From Torreya grandis (Eukaryota > Streptophyta > Pinopsida > Cupressales > Taxaceae): 64,000 nucleotides of DNA. Within the stretch, counting starts at the first letter, position 1, and each line of letters begins with the position of its first letter. The notes beneath the pieces are model-generated. The model was not told where the DNA came from. It made no database searches and saw only the letters and a program-made list of their open reading frames with translations. Shown here in pieces: positions 31,333 through 42,339 of the stretch. The position numbers and the translations under genes are program-made. The DNA lies in contig JARHVA010001175.1 of assembly GCA_037957365.1 (NCBI GenBank), positions 3,274,001 to 3,338,000 of the forward strand. Direction: 5' to 3'.

Positions 31333-33786
31333 TATTATGTATGTATATAAATGTGATCAATTATCTTGATTTGTAGTCAAAGCATATTTTGAGATAATTT
31401 TTAGTTGGGAATGTTTTCAAAATTGGATGTACATATATTAGATTTTATTGAGTATGCATTGTCATTAATGTTTGGTTTATTCTTTCGATTTGATCATTTG
31501 AACAATTTGACATATTAAGGAATATGATTCTTGATTCAGAGCAGGTAATGGGAATTCATGATGATTATCATAGTTATGATAATAATAAGTTGAAAAATAA
31601 TGTATTTCATTATTTAAGTTCCTTTGAGATGCATATATAATTGAATGCTTAGTTTGATTTTGTCATCCAATAAACATTTAAATTATTAACATACTAAGTT
31701 GGTTTGTGTTTTGACTCAGTCACTCATGAAAGTATAAACTAAGTATCAGGGTCTAAAATTTAATGTGATACCCTATTTCATACCCTATTATTAAGTTACT
31801 AATGATCAAAATTTCCTAAGCCTAAAAACCTAAGGTGATATCTCTTTTTCATATATCTACATTTCTTAAGATGAATAATACTAGGTGTTAATGACATGGT
31901 TTAAGATCCTTTTGGTCACAATGTTAAGGCATAGGCATTTACAGATGTAAGTGTTCATTATGAAATATATATTTACCTAAGTTGAAGGTTGATGGGTTGA
32001 TTACAAAACATATTCAATGCATCCATGGATTTGGTGAGCTGGTTTTAGTCGATAATATGATCCATCATGTAAGGTGAGTTGGCATGACTATTTAATGTGA
32101 AACACATCTCCACTGATTTGATATCATCATGGAGATTTGATGGAAAAGGGAAATTAATGTAAAAGTTTCATTAATCGAAAGGTGGAAATTTGGCAAAGGT
32201 TTAGTGATGGTTAAAATTGGCTATGATGATAGAGAACTTAATGAAGCTGCTAAGTACATCTTTGGTAAATGAAAACCAATGAGAAGCAATAACCTCACTA
32301 AGTTGGTTATGGTGAGGGGGTGGTGGATATAATCATTGATTTTATTATTTTTAATTCATTTTTGACAAGCTTCTCATAGAAGTAGAACTTTGGTTGATTG
32401 GATTTTTAAGGTTATAAATAAGGATTTATCAAAGATATCAGGGAAAAAAGATTTAAAGTGCATAACATGGTATGTTTCATTTAACTTAGAAAAAATTTAA
32501 AAGTTTCCCATAGTGATTTCAAATTAAATTTTTAGTATTATGAATAAAGTCATTCCTCAGTTACATGAATAGAATAAGTTTAGTCTACATGAGCATCTGT
32601 AGAAGTTCTAAGTTTATATTTGAATGATTTTACATGAAGACATAAGAGTTGGATAGATAATTCTATAAGCCATCTACATGTACTTTAAAGTTTGAAAAGG
32701 TTAATTATCTATTATGTGCATGGATGTTTTAGAGAATAAATGAATTTCAAACTTAAAAACTCTTTCATGCATAAATATTAGTGGTGAATACTTTCTAGTT
32801 TTGATATATTTTGGTCTATGAAGGATTAGAAATTTGTTTGATTCAAAACCTAATTTTTGAAATATAAATAGTATAGTCTTTAATACACACTATTGGTGTT
32901 TTTTTGGGTTTTTATTTATTTCAAGGGTTTATTCAAAGTTGTTGCATGAAATAAATCAGGGCCACATTTCTTTGAATACTTTAGTTATCATTTTTCTAGG
33001 CCTTCACTCTTCTGAACATATTTTGAGTTTCTATCATTATTTTTGAAGCATGTGGTTAGTGGTTTGTTCAAATCTCAATTTTATAGATTCTATTAATTTC
33101 TATGTGTATACTTGGAATATTAGAAGGGTCATGATGCATGCATATTAGAAAATGAGAAGTGTCAAAATATTTGATATGAGCTGTGAAAAGGTTTCAGTTG
33201 GTGTCTTCTCTGAGTTCTTAAAATTTGAAATATTATCAACATATTTTCTTGAAATCTGAGTCTTTACATTTTCTATTTATTTTATGAGAAGATCCTATCA
33301 AGATATTCAAGATGGTTATTTTAAAATGTCTGTGAAAAAGGGATATTATTTTCTACAATCTGAATAGATTGGTTCATTTGTTTATATGGGCATGCAACTT
33401 CAATTTAATTTATAGGAATTTTTATGCATTAAAGATGATATCAATATTTCCATATTAAAGTAGTGTGAAAGTTTTCATGTGTTTTGAAAATCATATGGAT
33501 TGTTCAGTGCATACACTCAAAATATTAAATGACTTATAATACATAATTATATTAGGGTCTTGGTGTAACATGAATAAGGGTTTTAATTTGAATATTTATC
33601 CATATGTCATCTATTTTATATGCCATTTTGTTTCATCTTTGAACATTTTAAAGGATTTTGTTTCATGAGATTTTGATTATTTTTGAGAAATCCAAGATTG
33701 GTTTCTTAGAGATAGTTTCTGCTTATTTGAAAAAGATATAAATTGGTTTGAATACAATTAGCTATTGTGTAAAATATATGATGGAA

Positions 33787-33789
<3 letters not shown>

Positions 33790-33822
<33 letters not shown>
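33790..33822. repeat. (GT)n microsatellite in the 5' LTR
   Basis: About 16 GT units just before AGTCTTGAAG. The same position of the 3' LTR carries (TA)n (46958-47000), so the repeat motif differs between the two LTRs. Confidence 0.97.
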
Positions 33823-33824
<2 letters not shown>

Positions 33825-34458
33825 TCTTGAAGTTATGAGTTTACCTAAAATTCTTTGATTCAAGAGTTAGTTTTGAGAACTTAGATTTAAGATCAGGCTT
33901 ATGTTAGATCTACATCTCAACATTTAAGTTTTTGGTTTTATTTTGAGAGTGAACAATGAATTTATAGTCCCCTAATGAATTTAAAAGCCTATTAGTTAAA
34001 TTTATACAAATTTTACATTTTGAAAACAAATAAAATTTGTCTTAGTTATCATTTGGTGTTTTCATTATGTTGGAAATCTTGTGCCTTCAAATTTTGAATG
34101 GTTCACTTTATAGTTGATTGTAAATTCATGAAAATTATCAGGACATAATGATGTTATTTTAAATTTTGAAGGTTCATTTGGTCTAAAAGATATAATTAAG
34201 CATTAGAATTGTGGAATTTATTGATGAGTCAATGGAGTAATGTCATATTTTTTATTTACATTTGGTTTGATGAAGATGAGAGTTTCATTAATATATTTTA
34301 AAATGATATTATGATGTTATTCGCGAATCAATTAATATCTAACATAGTTAGAATATTTTTAGTTTGTGAAGTCAATTTATTGAGAGGTGACTATGTATTT
34401 GATATTTAGTCTTATGTCTTTTTGAACTCTTATTGATTTATATTCTTAAAATATTGAT

Positions 34459-34468
34459 TTTATTTCAG
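34459..34468 (+). promoter_or_regulatory. Splice-acceptor-like sequence before the LTR reading frame
   Basis: A T-rich run ending in CAG (TTTTATTTCAG) lies 11 bases before the ATG at 34480. It fits a plant 3' splice site. In the 3' LTR the equivalent stretch has lost the CAG. This is inference from sequence alone; no donor has been assigned. Confidence 0.35.
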
Positions 34469-34479
34469 ATTGTTTCAAA

Positions 34480-35321
34480 ATGTCTAGATGGGATCAGTCA
34501 GGTTCTACTAGGAGTAATGACAATAGGGGTTAGGAAAATAATTTTGGTAGTAATATTAATTAGCCTAATCATAATCCTAGAGTTGTTTTTCATGATAGAA
34601 GATTTGATCTCAGATTTAAAGGGATACTAAGATGTCTATACATTTTGATGCTTCAGAGCCTAAATTTTGGAATGTTCTTAATAGTTTGTCTTTTAATCCA
34701 ATCAATAAAGGTTATAAAGGAAATAGAGGTTTCTATGGTCATAGATTTGGAGTCAAACGCATTAATATAGTAATTTTTCCTACCACCTAGAAAATAATCC
34801 ACAACACCTTCCAACTCAGTCCCGTGAAAGAATTCAACCAACTATTGAGCTTAATCCTATCAATCAAGCCACCCAATTTGAAATTGAAATAGTCCATGCG
34901 TAAAACTATGTAAATGTAGATATTCCTTTAGATAAACCTTTAACTTATCAATGAGAGCCTATTATGAAAGGTAAAGGGATATGTCTCACTTCACCACATA
35001 GTGCTTGGGATTTGAAAGGTTGAATTTGGTAGGACATGGTTATGCTGGTAGAAGAAAGGTAGTGGGTATTCCCCCTTCCACTGAGAGAAAATAATTTTAG
35101 GAAAAAGAGTTGAAAGAGAAACTAAACCTAATACACATATGGAGGTTAAAATGTTGAAAATAATCAAGTTGGAAGTTGATGATACAATAAATGACTTTGG
35201 GATATGGTCAGTGTAAATTCCTACTACAAAGATGGAGTATAATGTGTATCTTAATGCACAAGATAAGCTTGTGATTGAATTACTTTCATACTTATATGAT
35301 TATTGGAGCTCTAGGGTTTAA
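34480..35321 (+). pseudogene. LTR-encoded reading frame, 5' LTR copy
   Basis: Homologous to the better preserved copy at 49760-50608. It begins MSRWDQSG and has an Arg/Asn/Gly-rich start, a middle with FYGHRFG, and a basic C-terminal part. This copy has in-frame stops (for example at codon 18) and net length changes (842 bases, not a multiple of three), so it is a pseudogene. I do not recognise the protein family. It lies upstream of the TATA box at 35759 and thus within U3. A genomic transcript would read it from the 3' LTR, downstream of pol, in the position occupied by env-like or accessory genes in other LTR elements. Confidence 0.6.
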
Positions 35322-35616
35322 AATTTATTTTTATTTGAAGTCTTACATGGTAGATATTTTCACTTTTAGTTGGATATTTTAACTTCATATTTTGATAGTT
35401 TTTCATGATAATATTTTGGGATACAACAAACTTATTTTAATATAAATATATGTGATTAAGTTATATTTTGACATGCATTATGGTATAATATAAATATAAT
35501 TTAATAATCCTAATTTATTTATCTTATAATTGAAATGTGTACTCTATTATATTTTTATTTGATGAGGGTCCCTACTTGTTAAGATTAGTACCTAATCTAT
35601 ATTTAAAAACTTGATC

Positions 35617-35641
35617 AATTAAGACTTTTTAAGTCTTAATT
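35617..35641. repeat. Short hairpin in the 5' LTR, 11-bp arms
   Basis: AATTAAGACTT, three T, then its exact reverse complement. The same hairpin, slightly longer, is conserved in the 3' LTR at about 50900-50928. It lies about 120 bp upstream of the TATA box. Confidence 0.85.
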
Positions 35642-35758
35642 AAATATTCCTTTAATCAATAATTGTTTATAATTAATTGACTTCTAAATTCAATTATTTA
35701 ACATAAACTAATAACTAAATAAAGCTAGTTATAACTTATTTTTCAACTAAGTTTGAAG

Positions 35759-35766
35759 TATAAAAG
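35759..35766 (+). promoter_or_regulatory. LTR TATA box (TATAAAAG)
   Basis: TATAAAAGGAGA, followed by a purine-rich stretch, is a good plant core promoter and would set the U3/R border around 35790. The 3' LTR counterpart near 51037 is mutated to TACAAAAG. Confidence 0.6.
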
Positions 35767-36159
35767 GAGATCAAGGACACATTTGAAGAAAGAAGAACAA
35801 TAGGTATTGAAGACTTATATAATTTTGTGAAGTCAATCATTCATATCTATTATTTCTATGCAACTTCTCTAAGATAGTACAACTTTTGTAGATGGACCTA
35901 ATGGTACTTTATCTGATGATTGAGTAATAGCTTAGACAACATAGGTATATCCAATTTTTCATTATCATTTATGATATATTACTAAAGATTACCAAGCTTA
36001 ACATCTTTTGATGATTGTTATTTGTAGTCCTATGCATAGATTCTAAGTATTCAACTTGAATAATGATGAAAATTTTGCTATTTTATGATATGTCATTGAT
36101 TTATTTTGATTGTAAAATTTTCACTCAAGTTATTGTAAAGAAAGATGTTGCTTTTTCTC

Positions 36160-36166
36160 AATAAAA
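36160..36166 (+). terminator. LTR polyadenylation signal (AATAAAA)
   Basis: AATAAAA about 400 bp downstream of the TATA box, within a T-rich region, is a plausible R-region poly(A) signal. In the 3' LTR it reads AATAACA. Confidence 0.45.
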
Positions 36167-36857
36167 CCACTCTTTTATACTAAGATGACTCTCTTTTAAT
36201 ACTCACACACTTTATTGCACTATTATATTGACTCTAATTTTAGTATACTTTATCTTATAGATTTTATTCATTTAGCTTCTATTTATGTCTCTTAGTTTGA
36301 CTTTTATTTTATTTCTATTTTAGTTCATAGTTAGTTTCATAGATTAATATTTTATTTTCTTTCTTAGATCAAATAGTTTTATAGACCAAGTTTTGATTAG
36401 AATTTTCATATTATTTATGTTATAGTTTTAATTTATTATCAGCTATTAGCCATAGATTAGATGTTGAGTTGTTTGATTTCAGTTTTCTATCTTACTTCTG
36501 TTTTAGAGTTAGATTTGTTACTTAATTATTTATTAGATTTATAGTTTAATTTGAATTTATGTTTAGTCTATTTTAAATTTAGATTTTTGATCTTTTTCTT
36601 ATTTTACCTTATTTCTTAAGTTAGAACTAGTTGTTTTAGTTAGTTTCTATCTTTTTCCTAGCTTAGTTGTTCCATGTTTCTTTCCTTTAGTCTGTCTGAT
36701 AATTGTTGTTTGTTTTTTTTCTTGAGTTTGTTTGGCTTGATCTTTACTTGATTGAATACCTTTTTTTTTTTTCTCAAATCTATTTCTTTATATTTCTAGT
36801 TTATTTTTTGAGGTTAACTTGGAGAATATTGTATCAAAAAGTAAGATGTTACTTGAA

Positions 36858-36881
36858 TATATATATATATATATATATATA
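36858..36881. repeat. (TA)n microsatellite near the 5' LTR end
   Basis: About 12 TA units. The 3' LTR has only about four at this position (near 52140). Confidence 0.95.
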
Positions 36882-37199
36882 CTGAATCAGATTTCTATTC
36901 TTCAAAATATTATCTAATTCATATATTTTCTCTATTAGATAGAATATATTATAGATTATTATTTAAACTAATTCATGGTTTGATAAAGTAGATTTCTAAA
37001 TGTTATAATAAAATATGTTATATTTGATGACTTATTGATTATTTTCTAAAAATTATTTAAAAAAAAAAAACCTCATGTCTTTAGGATAATTATTGAACCT
37101 TTAAAACCCCAAAATTAGACTGGTATGATTCCACCTTAACCTTCATGATAGGTGAAAGGGTTTATTCATTGACGATACAATTTCCATCATTAACAAATT

Positions 37200-37217
37200 T
37201 GATGACTCTGTTGGGGA
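37200..37217 (+). other. Primer binding site, tRNA-Arg type
   Basis: TGATGACTCTGTTGGGGA lies four bases after the 5' LTR. It resembles the TGGCGACTCTG.TGGGGA sites of Tat/Ogre-type plant elements, which pair with the 3' end of a tRNA-Arg. Two changes in the first six bases fit decay. Confidence 0.7.
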
Positions 37218-37657
37218 GATTCGTTTATAAATCTAATTTGTTTTAAGTTTTGTTTTCTTCCTACTCATGGTACTTGGAGGAAAATAACCTCATATTATTC
37301 AACCTAAGATTGATATTGAGGATTCTCAAGTTGATGTTAATTTTAATCTAATACATTATGCATGGTATAATCATCCTAAAAATCTTCATCAAGTCATTCA
37401 TGTAATTAATAAAAAAGAAGAAATTGTAGAATTTGAAATTGATGGTATTCAAATCTTACATGTGATACTCAATTAGACATTTTTAATTTGCATATAATAA
37501 TTTTTGAAGATAGAGTAGAGATTTAGCTACTAATCCTAAGCCTAAAACTTATTTTCTTTCTAACATTTTTCCATTTGATAATTTTGTTTTGCCTTATAAA
37601 AATGCTATTGAAAATATACAATTAGATCAAGTACATTAGGTTCAAAATAATAAATCT
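37218..37657 (+). pseudogene. gag: Leader and start of gag region
   Basis: Open stretches rich in Asp, Asn and Ile (for example around 37290-37480, reading IEDSQVDVNFN and HYAWYNHPKNLHQ) probably encode the N-terminal part of Gag. No defined start codon can be chosen because the frame is interrupted. Confidence 0.4.
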
Positions 37658-38675
37658 ATTTAGATAAAAAGTACTAAAACTTATAATGGGAGAATAACCA
37701 AAAGTTTAAGTAGAATAGAGAATATAGGATCTAATTCATGAGTTAAAAATGATAGAGAACATGATGATTTCAACATATAGCTCATGGATTCATCTGATTC
37801 ATGGGTTAAAAAAAGATAGCTATAACTCCATGGATTTTTTAAAACCCAATTAACATTAAAAACTATCCTAGTAAGTGGCCTTCTCTTAAAACATTGAATA
37901 TACCAAAGTTTTCTGGTACTCCTAATGAATCTTGGAAAATTAATTTAGAAGATTTTAGATTATTTTGTGCTACTCTTGGAATAATAAGTGAAAAAAATTA
38001 CTTTAGATTATTTTGTGACACTTGAAGGAAAAGCTTACTAAGCATTTATTAGTCTACCTACCAAGGTTATTATTACTTGGAGAGATATTGAAGATTGGCT
38101 AGAGTTATGCTTTAAAAAAGCTAAAGAATATTTTGATCTAGTTAATGACCTTATCAATTTCTTTATATTTAGATAAAAAGTACTAAAACTTCCAATGGGA
38201 GAATAACCAAAAGTTTAAGTAGAATAGAGAATATAGGATCTAATTCATGAGTTAAAAAAGATAGAGAACATGATGATCTCAACATATAGCTCATGGATTC
38301 ATCTGATTCATGGGTTAAAAAAAGATAGCTATAACTCCATGGATTTTTTAAAACCCAATAACATTAAAAACTATCCTAGTAAGTGGCCTTCTCTTAAAGG
38401 ATTGAATATACCAAAGTTTTCTGGTACTCCTAATGAATCTTGGAAAGATAATTTAGAAGATTTTGGATTATTTTGTGCTACTCTTGGAATAATAAGTGAA
38501 AAAAATTACTTTAGATTATTTTGTGACACTTGAAGGAAAAGCTTAGTAAGCATTTATTAGTTTGCCTACCAAGGTTATTATTACTTGGAGAGATATTGAA
38601 GATTGGCTAGAGTTATGCTTTAAAAAAGCTAAAGAAGATTTTGATCTAGTTAATGACCTTATCAATTTCTTTCTT
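37658..38675. repeat. Tandem duplication of 509 bp inside gag
   Basis: Copy 1 is 37658-38166 and copy 2 is 38167-38675, both starting ATTTAGATAAAAAGTAC. I count about 12-15 differences, roughly 3%, fewer than between the LTRs. The second copy runs on into the rest of gag; the first is cut off at ATTTCTTT. Confidence 0.93.
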
Positions 38676-38819
38676 GATCTAGGTGAGATCATTTATCATT
38701 TCATTTTTAGGTTCACTAATCTACGTCAAAAGATCTCACATGATCTTAGACCTTCTGAAAAGTTATCTAGACTTTATTTTTCTAATTCTTTGCCTTTAAA
38801 ATATAAAATGACTCTATAG
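38270..38819 (+). pseudogene. gag: gag core (retrotransposon Gag domain)
   Basis: Two overlapping frames read, in order, FSGTPNESWKDNLEDF, a TLEGKA-type block, TWRDIEDWLELCFKKA and LRQKISHDLRPSEKLSRLYF. This is the hydrophobic/helical pattern of the Ty3/gypsy capsid domain (F..TL...A..W......W..+...F). The frame shifts near 38530 and has stops just after. The region downstream to 39590 is Asn/Asp-rich and poorly preserved; I did not find an intact CCHC knuckle. Confidence 0.7.
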
Positions 38820-39589
38820 GATAGAGATATTATAGAATATAATTAAACTATAACATTTTAAAGTAAATATTAAAATAATATTAAATGTATTGGATTTAAA
38901 TTAAGATCTTCCATAGGCTTAAATTTAGATAATTTAGAAATTTTAAAAACCATACAAAGTCTAGGTAATGATCTAGTTGTTGTTAAGAGACAATTAAATG
39001 ATAAACCTTTTTCTTCAAATAGAAATAGTAAATAAGATATAAATGATGATATTTATTACTAATTTAATGCTTGTGAACTAGATCATAATATAGATACATG
39101 TCTTGTTATTCTTAAGTTTAAGAAATTTCTTCATGGAAAAGATGAAATATATGAAGATCTGGTAAATAAAATAAACACTCTTGATGATCCATAAGAAAAT
39201 GAGAATAATTATATTGTGAATACTAGAAATAAGGATTATATCTCTTATCATAATAATAAAAAAAACAAATGATAAATATTCTTATGATGATAAAGAAAAA
39301 ATAGTTTATAATAATGCTAATATTTCAAATAATAATGATGCTCAAAATATTTCTTTCTCAAATGGATATAATAATAGTCAATATCAACATTATAAGCCTA
39401 AATTTTTAGATAAACTGATGCTGAAATTTATAACATAATTGATGATTTATCAATAATTAATGTTAGATTCTCTTTACTGTAGGTAGCTCGATAATATCAA
39501 TGAAGTTGTTAAGAATCCTAGAGATGATGTAGGATTACAAGAAGAAAGTAGCAATGAACATATTAATACTTAACATTTTGACCCTTCTG

Positions 39590-39960
39590 TTGATTACATA
39601 CCTCTTTTTATATTACATTTGAAATTGATAAAAAAATAATTCATAATTATATCTTAGATATGGGTGTCATAAATAATATTATGCCTAAATCCATTGTAGA
39701 TCAATTAGGTATATCTTATGAATTAGATACTAGGAAGCTTATTGGTTTTGATTCTAGACAAACTAAGAGATGTGGTAAGTCTCATGACATAGTCATTAAA
39801 ATTACACAAGATTAAAGAATTAGATGTATGACTAGTGTCCAAGTGTTGGATATTCCTAGAAATTAGGTAATGTTATTAGGAATAGACTGGTCAAAAGCAA
39901 TTGGAGCTTTTGTTGGGAAAGATATAATATGGGTTCTTATTAATAATGAAATTGATTTCA
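39590..39960 (+). pseudogene. pro: Aspartic protease domain
   Basis: YILDMGVINNIMPKSIVDQLG matches the retropepsin start, where the usual active-site triad D-S/T-G reads D-M-G (Asp codon at 39657). About 70 codons later comes VMLLGIDWSKAIGA, equivalent to the second hydrophobic-hydrophobic-G motif. Two nonsense codons lie between them. The change of the second active-site residue and the stops mean no activity. Confidence 0.75.
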
Positions 39961-40089
39961 TAAAAAAAGAAGATTTATTTAGTATGCCTATTGAGTCACT
40001 TTTTTTTTCTAATATTTATTACACTAAAACTATAATTAGGACTTATGAATTGATAAATTTAGATGAACCATAAAATCAACATAAAAAAA

Positions 40090-40520
40090 TATTTAAAAAA
40101 AATATTGTATGGTCAATTTACTTTGACGGAGCTTATTCTCAACAAGGTAATGGTGCTAAAATTTATCTAATTTCTCATATATGTAAAATTTTTCATTATG
40201 CCTTTTAATTATCTTTTGAAAATACTAATAATAAAAAATAATTTAAATCATTATGTTTGGGATTAAAAAAGGCCATAAAAGTGAACATTAAGCATTTTGA
40301 AGTCTTTGGGGATTTAGTGTTAGTTGTTAGACAAGTTTGTAAGATTTATAAGACTAATCAAACTTGTCTACATTGTTATACACAAAGGTTTTGATCATTA
40401 CTTGAGAATTTTGAGGCTTTTAACATTATGCATATTATCAAATAATTCAATATTAGAGCTGATAAATGTATTGTTTATGTAGCCAAGCCAACTCTAAGTG
40501 AGATTGAACCTACTATAGAT
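40090..40520 (+). pseudogene. Extra RNase H (RVT_3 / archaeal-type) between protease and RT
   Basis: WSIYFDGAYSQQGNGAKIYL (first catalytic Asp codon at 40125) is followed by an NTNN element, LCLGLKKAIK, VFGDLVLVVRQVCKIY (second Asp at 40311) and a closing block ending VYVAKPTLSE. This is the pattern of RVT_3 RNase H domains (FDG.s..G.GA, NN..E...L..GL..A, GDS.LVv.Qv.g). The Glu expected after NTNN is not present; a stop lies there. In Tat-lineage elements, as I know them, such a domain follows the RT-linked RNase H; here it precedes RT, and nothing like it follows. Confidence 0.75.
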
Positions 40521-40839
40521 TTTTCTTTTGCTAAAATTTTTCATCCTAAGATTCTTGATTTAATGATAGGTGGATTTAATTTAGCTATGATGAAAATATA
40601 GATTCTTTTATTAAAGGTAATTATTTTTATCATGATGATTATGTGCTAAATTATGAATATTATTTATAATTAAGTACTAATAAATTGCCTACTAGTTTAG
40701 TGAGTTTAAAATCTATGTTTATGCTTAATGATCAGCCTAAAATATCTAGAACAGAAGAGTTATCAAGGAGAATCATAGGTAGACCATTATTATAAATTTA
40801 AGCACTGAAAAAGAACAAAATATGTCTATTTAGAAATTC

Positions 40840-41740
40840 AAGTTACTGTTAATGAGAGGGTTAAATTCATTAAATTGTTTAAGAAGTTCATTGATGTTTT
40901 TACCTAGTCATATAAGGGTCTTAAATGTTACAATATTGAATTTATTAAACATGACATAACTATTAATCTTGGTATCAAACCTGCTAGGTATAAAATACAA
41001 AGAATCAACCCTTTGTTAGAAGACACCATTAAAAAAGAGCTAGATAAAATGATTAATGCTAGTGTCATTTTGCTTATAACATATTCAAAATGGGTAGCTA
41101 ATCTAGTTTTGGTTAGGAAGAAAAATGGTGAAATTAGATTGTGTGTTGATTTTAGAGATCTAAATAAATCTTGTATCAAAGATAATTTTCCTCTACCAAG
41201 TATAGATTAAATTTTGTAGTAGGTTGAAAAATCAAAAATGATGTTTTTATTAGATGTATTTTCTAGTTATAATCATATTTTTTTGAATCCTAAAGATAGA
41301 CATAAAACTACTTTTACTAATCGTAGAGGTAATTTCACTTATAATAGAATGCCTTTTGAATTAATGAATGCAAGAGCTACATTTTAGAGAGTTATGCATG
41401 CTGCTTTTGATGATTTTATTGGCATTGTTATTCAGGTTTTTTTTAGATGATCTCACCATACATTCTAAAAAAAAGAAAAAGTAATTAGACCATCTTCGTA
41501 AAGTTTTCACAAGATGTAGAAAATTTGGCATTTTTTTGAATCCAAAAAAATTCATTTTTGGTGTAACTGAGGGTAAGTTGTTAGGACACATAATTTCAAA
41601 AGATGGTATTTTAATTTACCTTGAATGTGTTAAAGCTATTAATAAAATGCCTGCTCCTGAGGATTAATCTAGTTTAAGGTCTTTCTTTGGTAAGATAAAC
41701 TTTGTTAGACAATTTATTTTAGATTTTGATGACAAGTCTA
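40840..41740 (+). pseudogene. pol: Reverse transcriptase domain
   Basis: FIDVFT starts the domain. Then come INASVILL, SKWVANLVLVRKKNGEIRLC, VDFRDLNKSC and DNFPLPSID. The first catalytic Asp is in FLLDVFS, followed by MPFELMNARATF and a FLDD active-site box near 41442-41451 (most Ty3 elements have YIDD or YVDD). The thumb reads LLGHIISKDGI and SSLRSFFGKINFVRQFI. A run of T just before FLDD throws the frame, and several stops lie at Gln-equivalent positions. The order and spacing are otherwise those of a full-length Ty3/gypsy RT. Confidence 0.92.
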
Positions 41741-42235
41741 ATCCTTTACAATTATTGCTTAAGAAAGATAAAATATATAACTGGGATGAAGGTGTTGATT
41801 TAGCTTTTAAGTATGTTAAAAATGTCATTATAGGTGCTCCTATTCTTCTTAAACCTGATTTAAAGAAATCATTTATTCTTTATGTTAATACTATAGAAAA
41901 ATACATCAGATTTTTAATAACTCGACAATTTGAAAATAATGAATAAAAACAAGTTGGTTACATGAGTCAAGTCTTAAAAGATGCACAAACTAGGTACCCC
42001 TTATTGAAAAATTTATTTTCTTATTAGTTTCCTCTTTAATTAAATTTAGATATTTATTAATAGGAAACAAAGTTATTGTGTGATATAATGTACCTTTTTA
42101 TATATTATCTTTTAAAGCAACAAACTATTTAGGAAAGGTTAGTTAAGTGGATTTTATATATTCAAGAGTTTGATCTTGAATTCAAAACATCATGTAATAA
42201 ACTGGAAAAACACTTAGCTCAAAATGATTCCTCAG
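41741..42235 (+). pseudogene. pol: RT-linked RNase H domain, probably already degenerate
   Basis: AFKYVKNVIIGAPILLKPDL, SFILYVNTIEKYIRF, VGYMSQVLKDAQTRYPLLKN and KWILYIQEFDLEFKTSCNKL follow the usual Ty3 RNase H order. The first catalytic Asp position (LYVD in relatives) reads Asn, and the conserved Glu block (piEKE in relatives) reads LLKN. Loss of the active residues could be decay, or could reflect replacement by the extra RNase H upstream, as is proposed for dual-RNase H elements. Confidence 0.75.
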
Positions 42236-42339
42236 ACATTACTATTTCACTTTTGTCAATTGATAACAACTTAAATGTAAAACCACATTTAAAGATCATG
42301 AAGATTGCTGATTTTTATAAAAAAAATAGGTTTGGTCTT

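Larger units (their letters stand above)
30898..37195 (+). repeat. 5' LTR, 6.3 kb
   Basis: Begins TGTTATGCC and ends ATTAACA, giving TG...CA termini. It aligns over its whole length with the 3' LTR. It contains an inverted duplication around (TA)n, a (GT)n tract, a decayed 283-codon frame, a short hairpin, a TATA box at 35759 and an AATAAAA signal at 36160. These suggest U3 of about 4.9 kb and R-U5 of about 1.4 kb. The 35.9-36.8 kb part is markedly T-rich on the plus strand. Confidence 0.93.
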
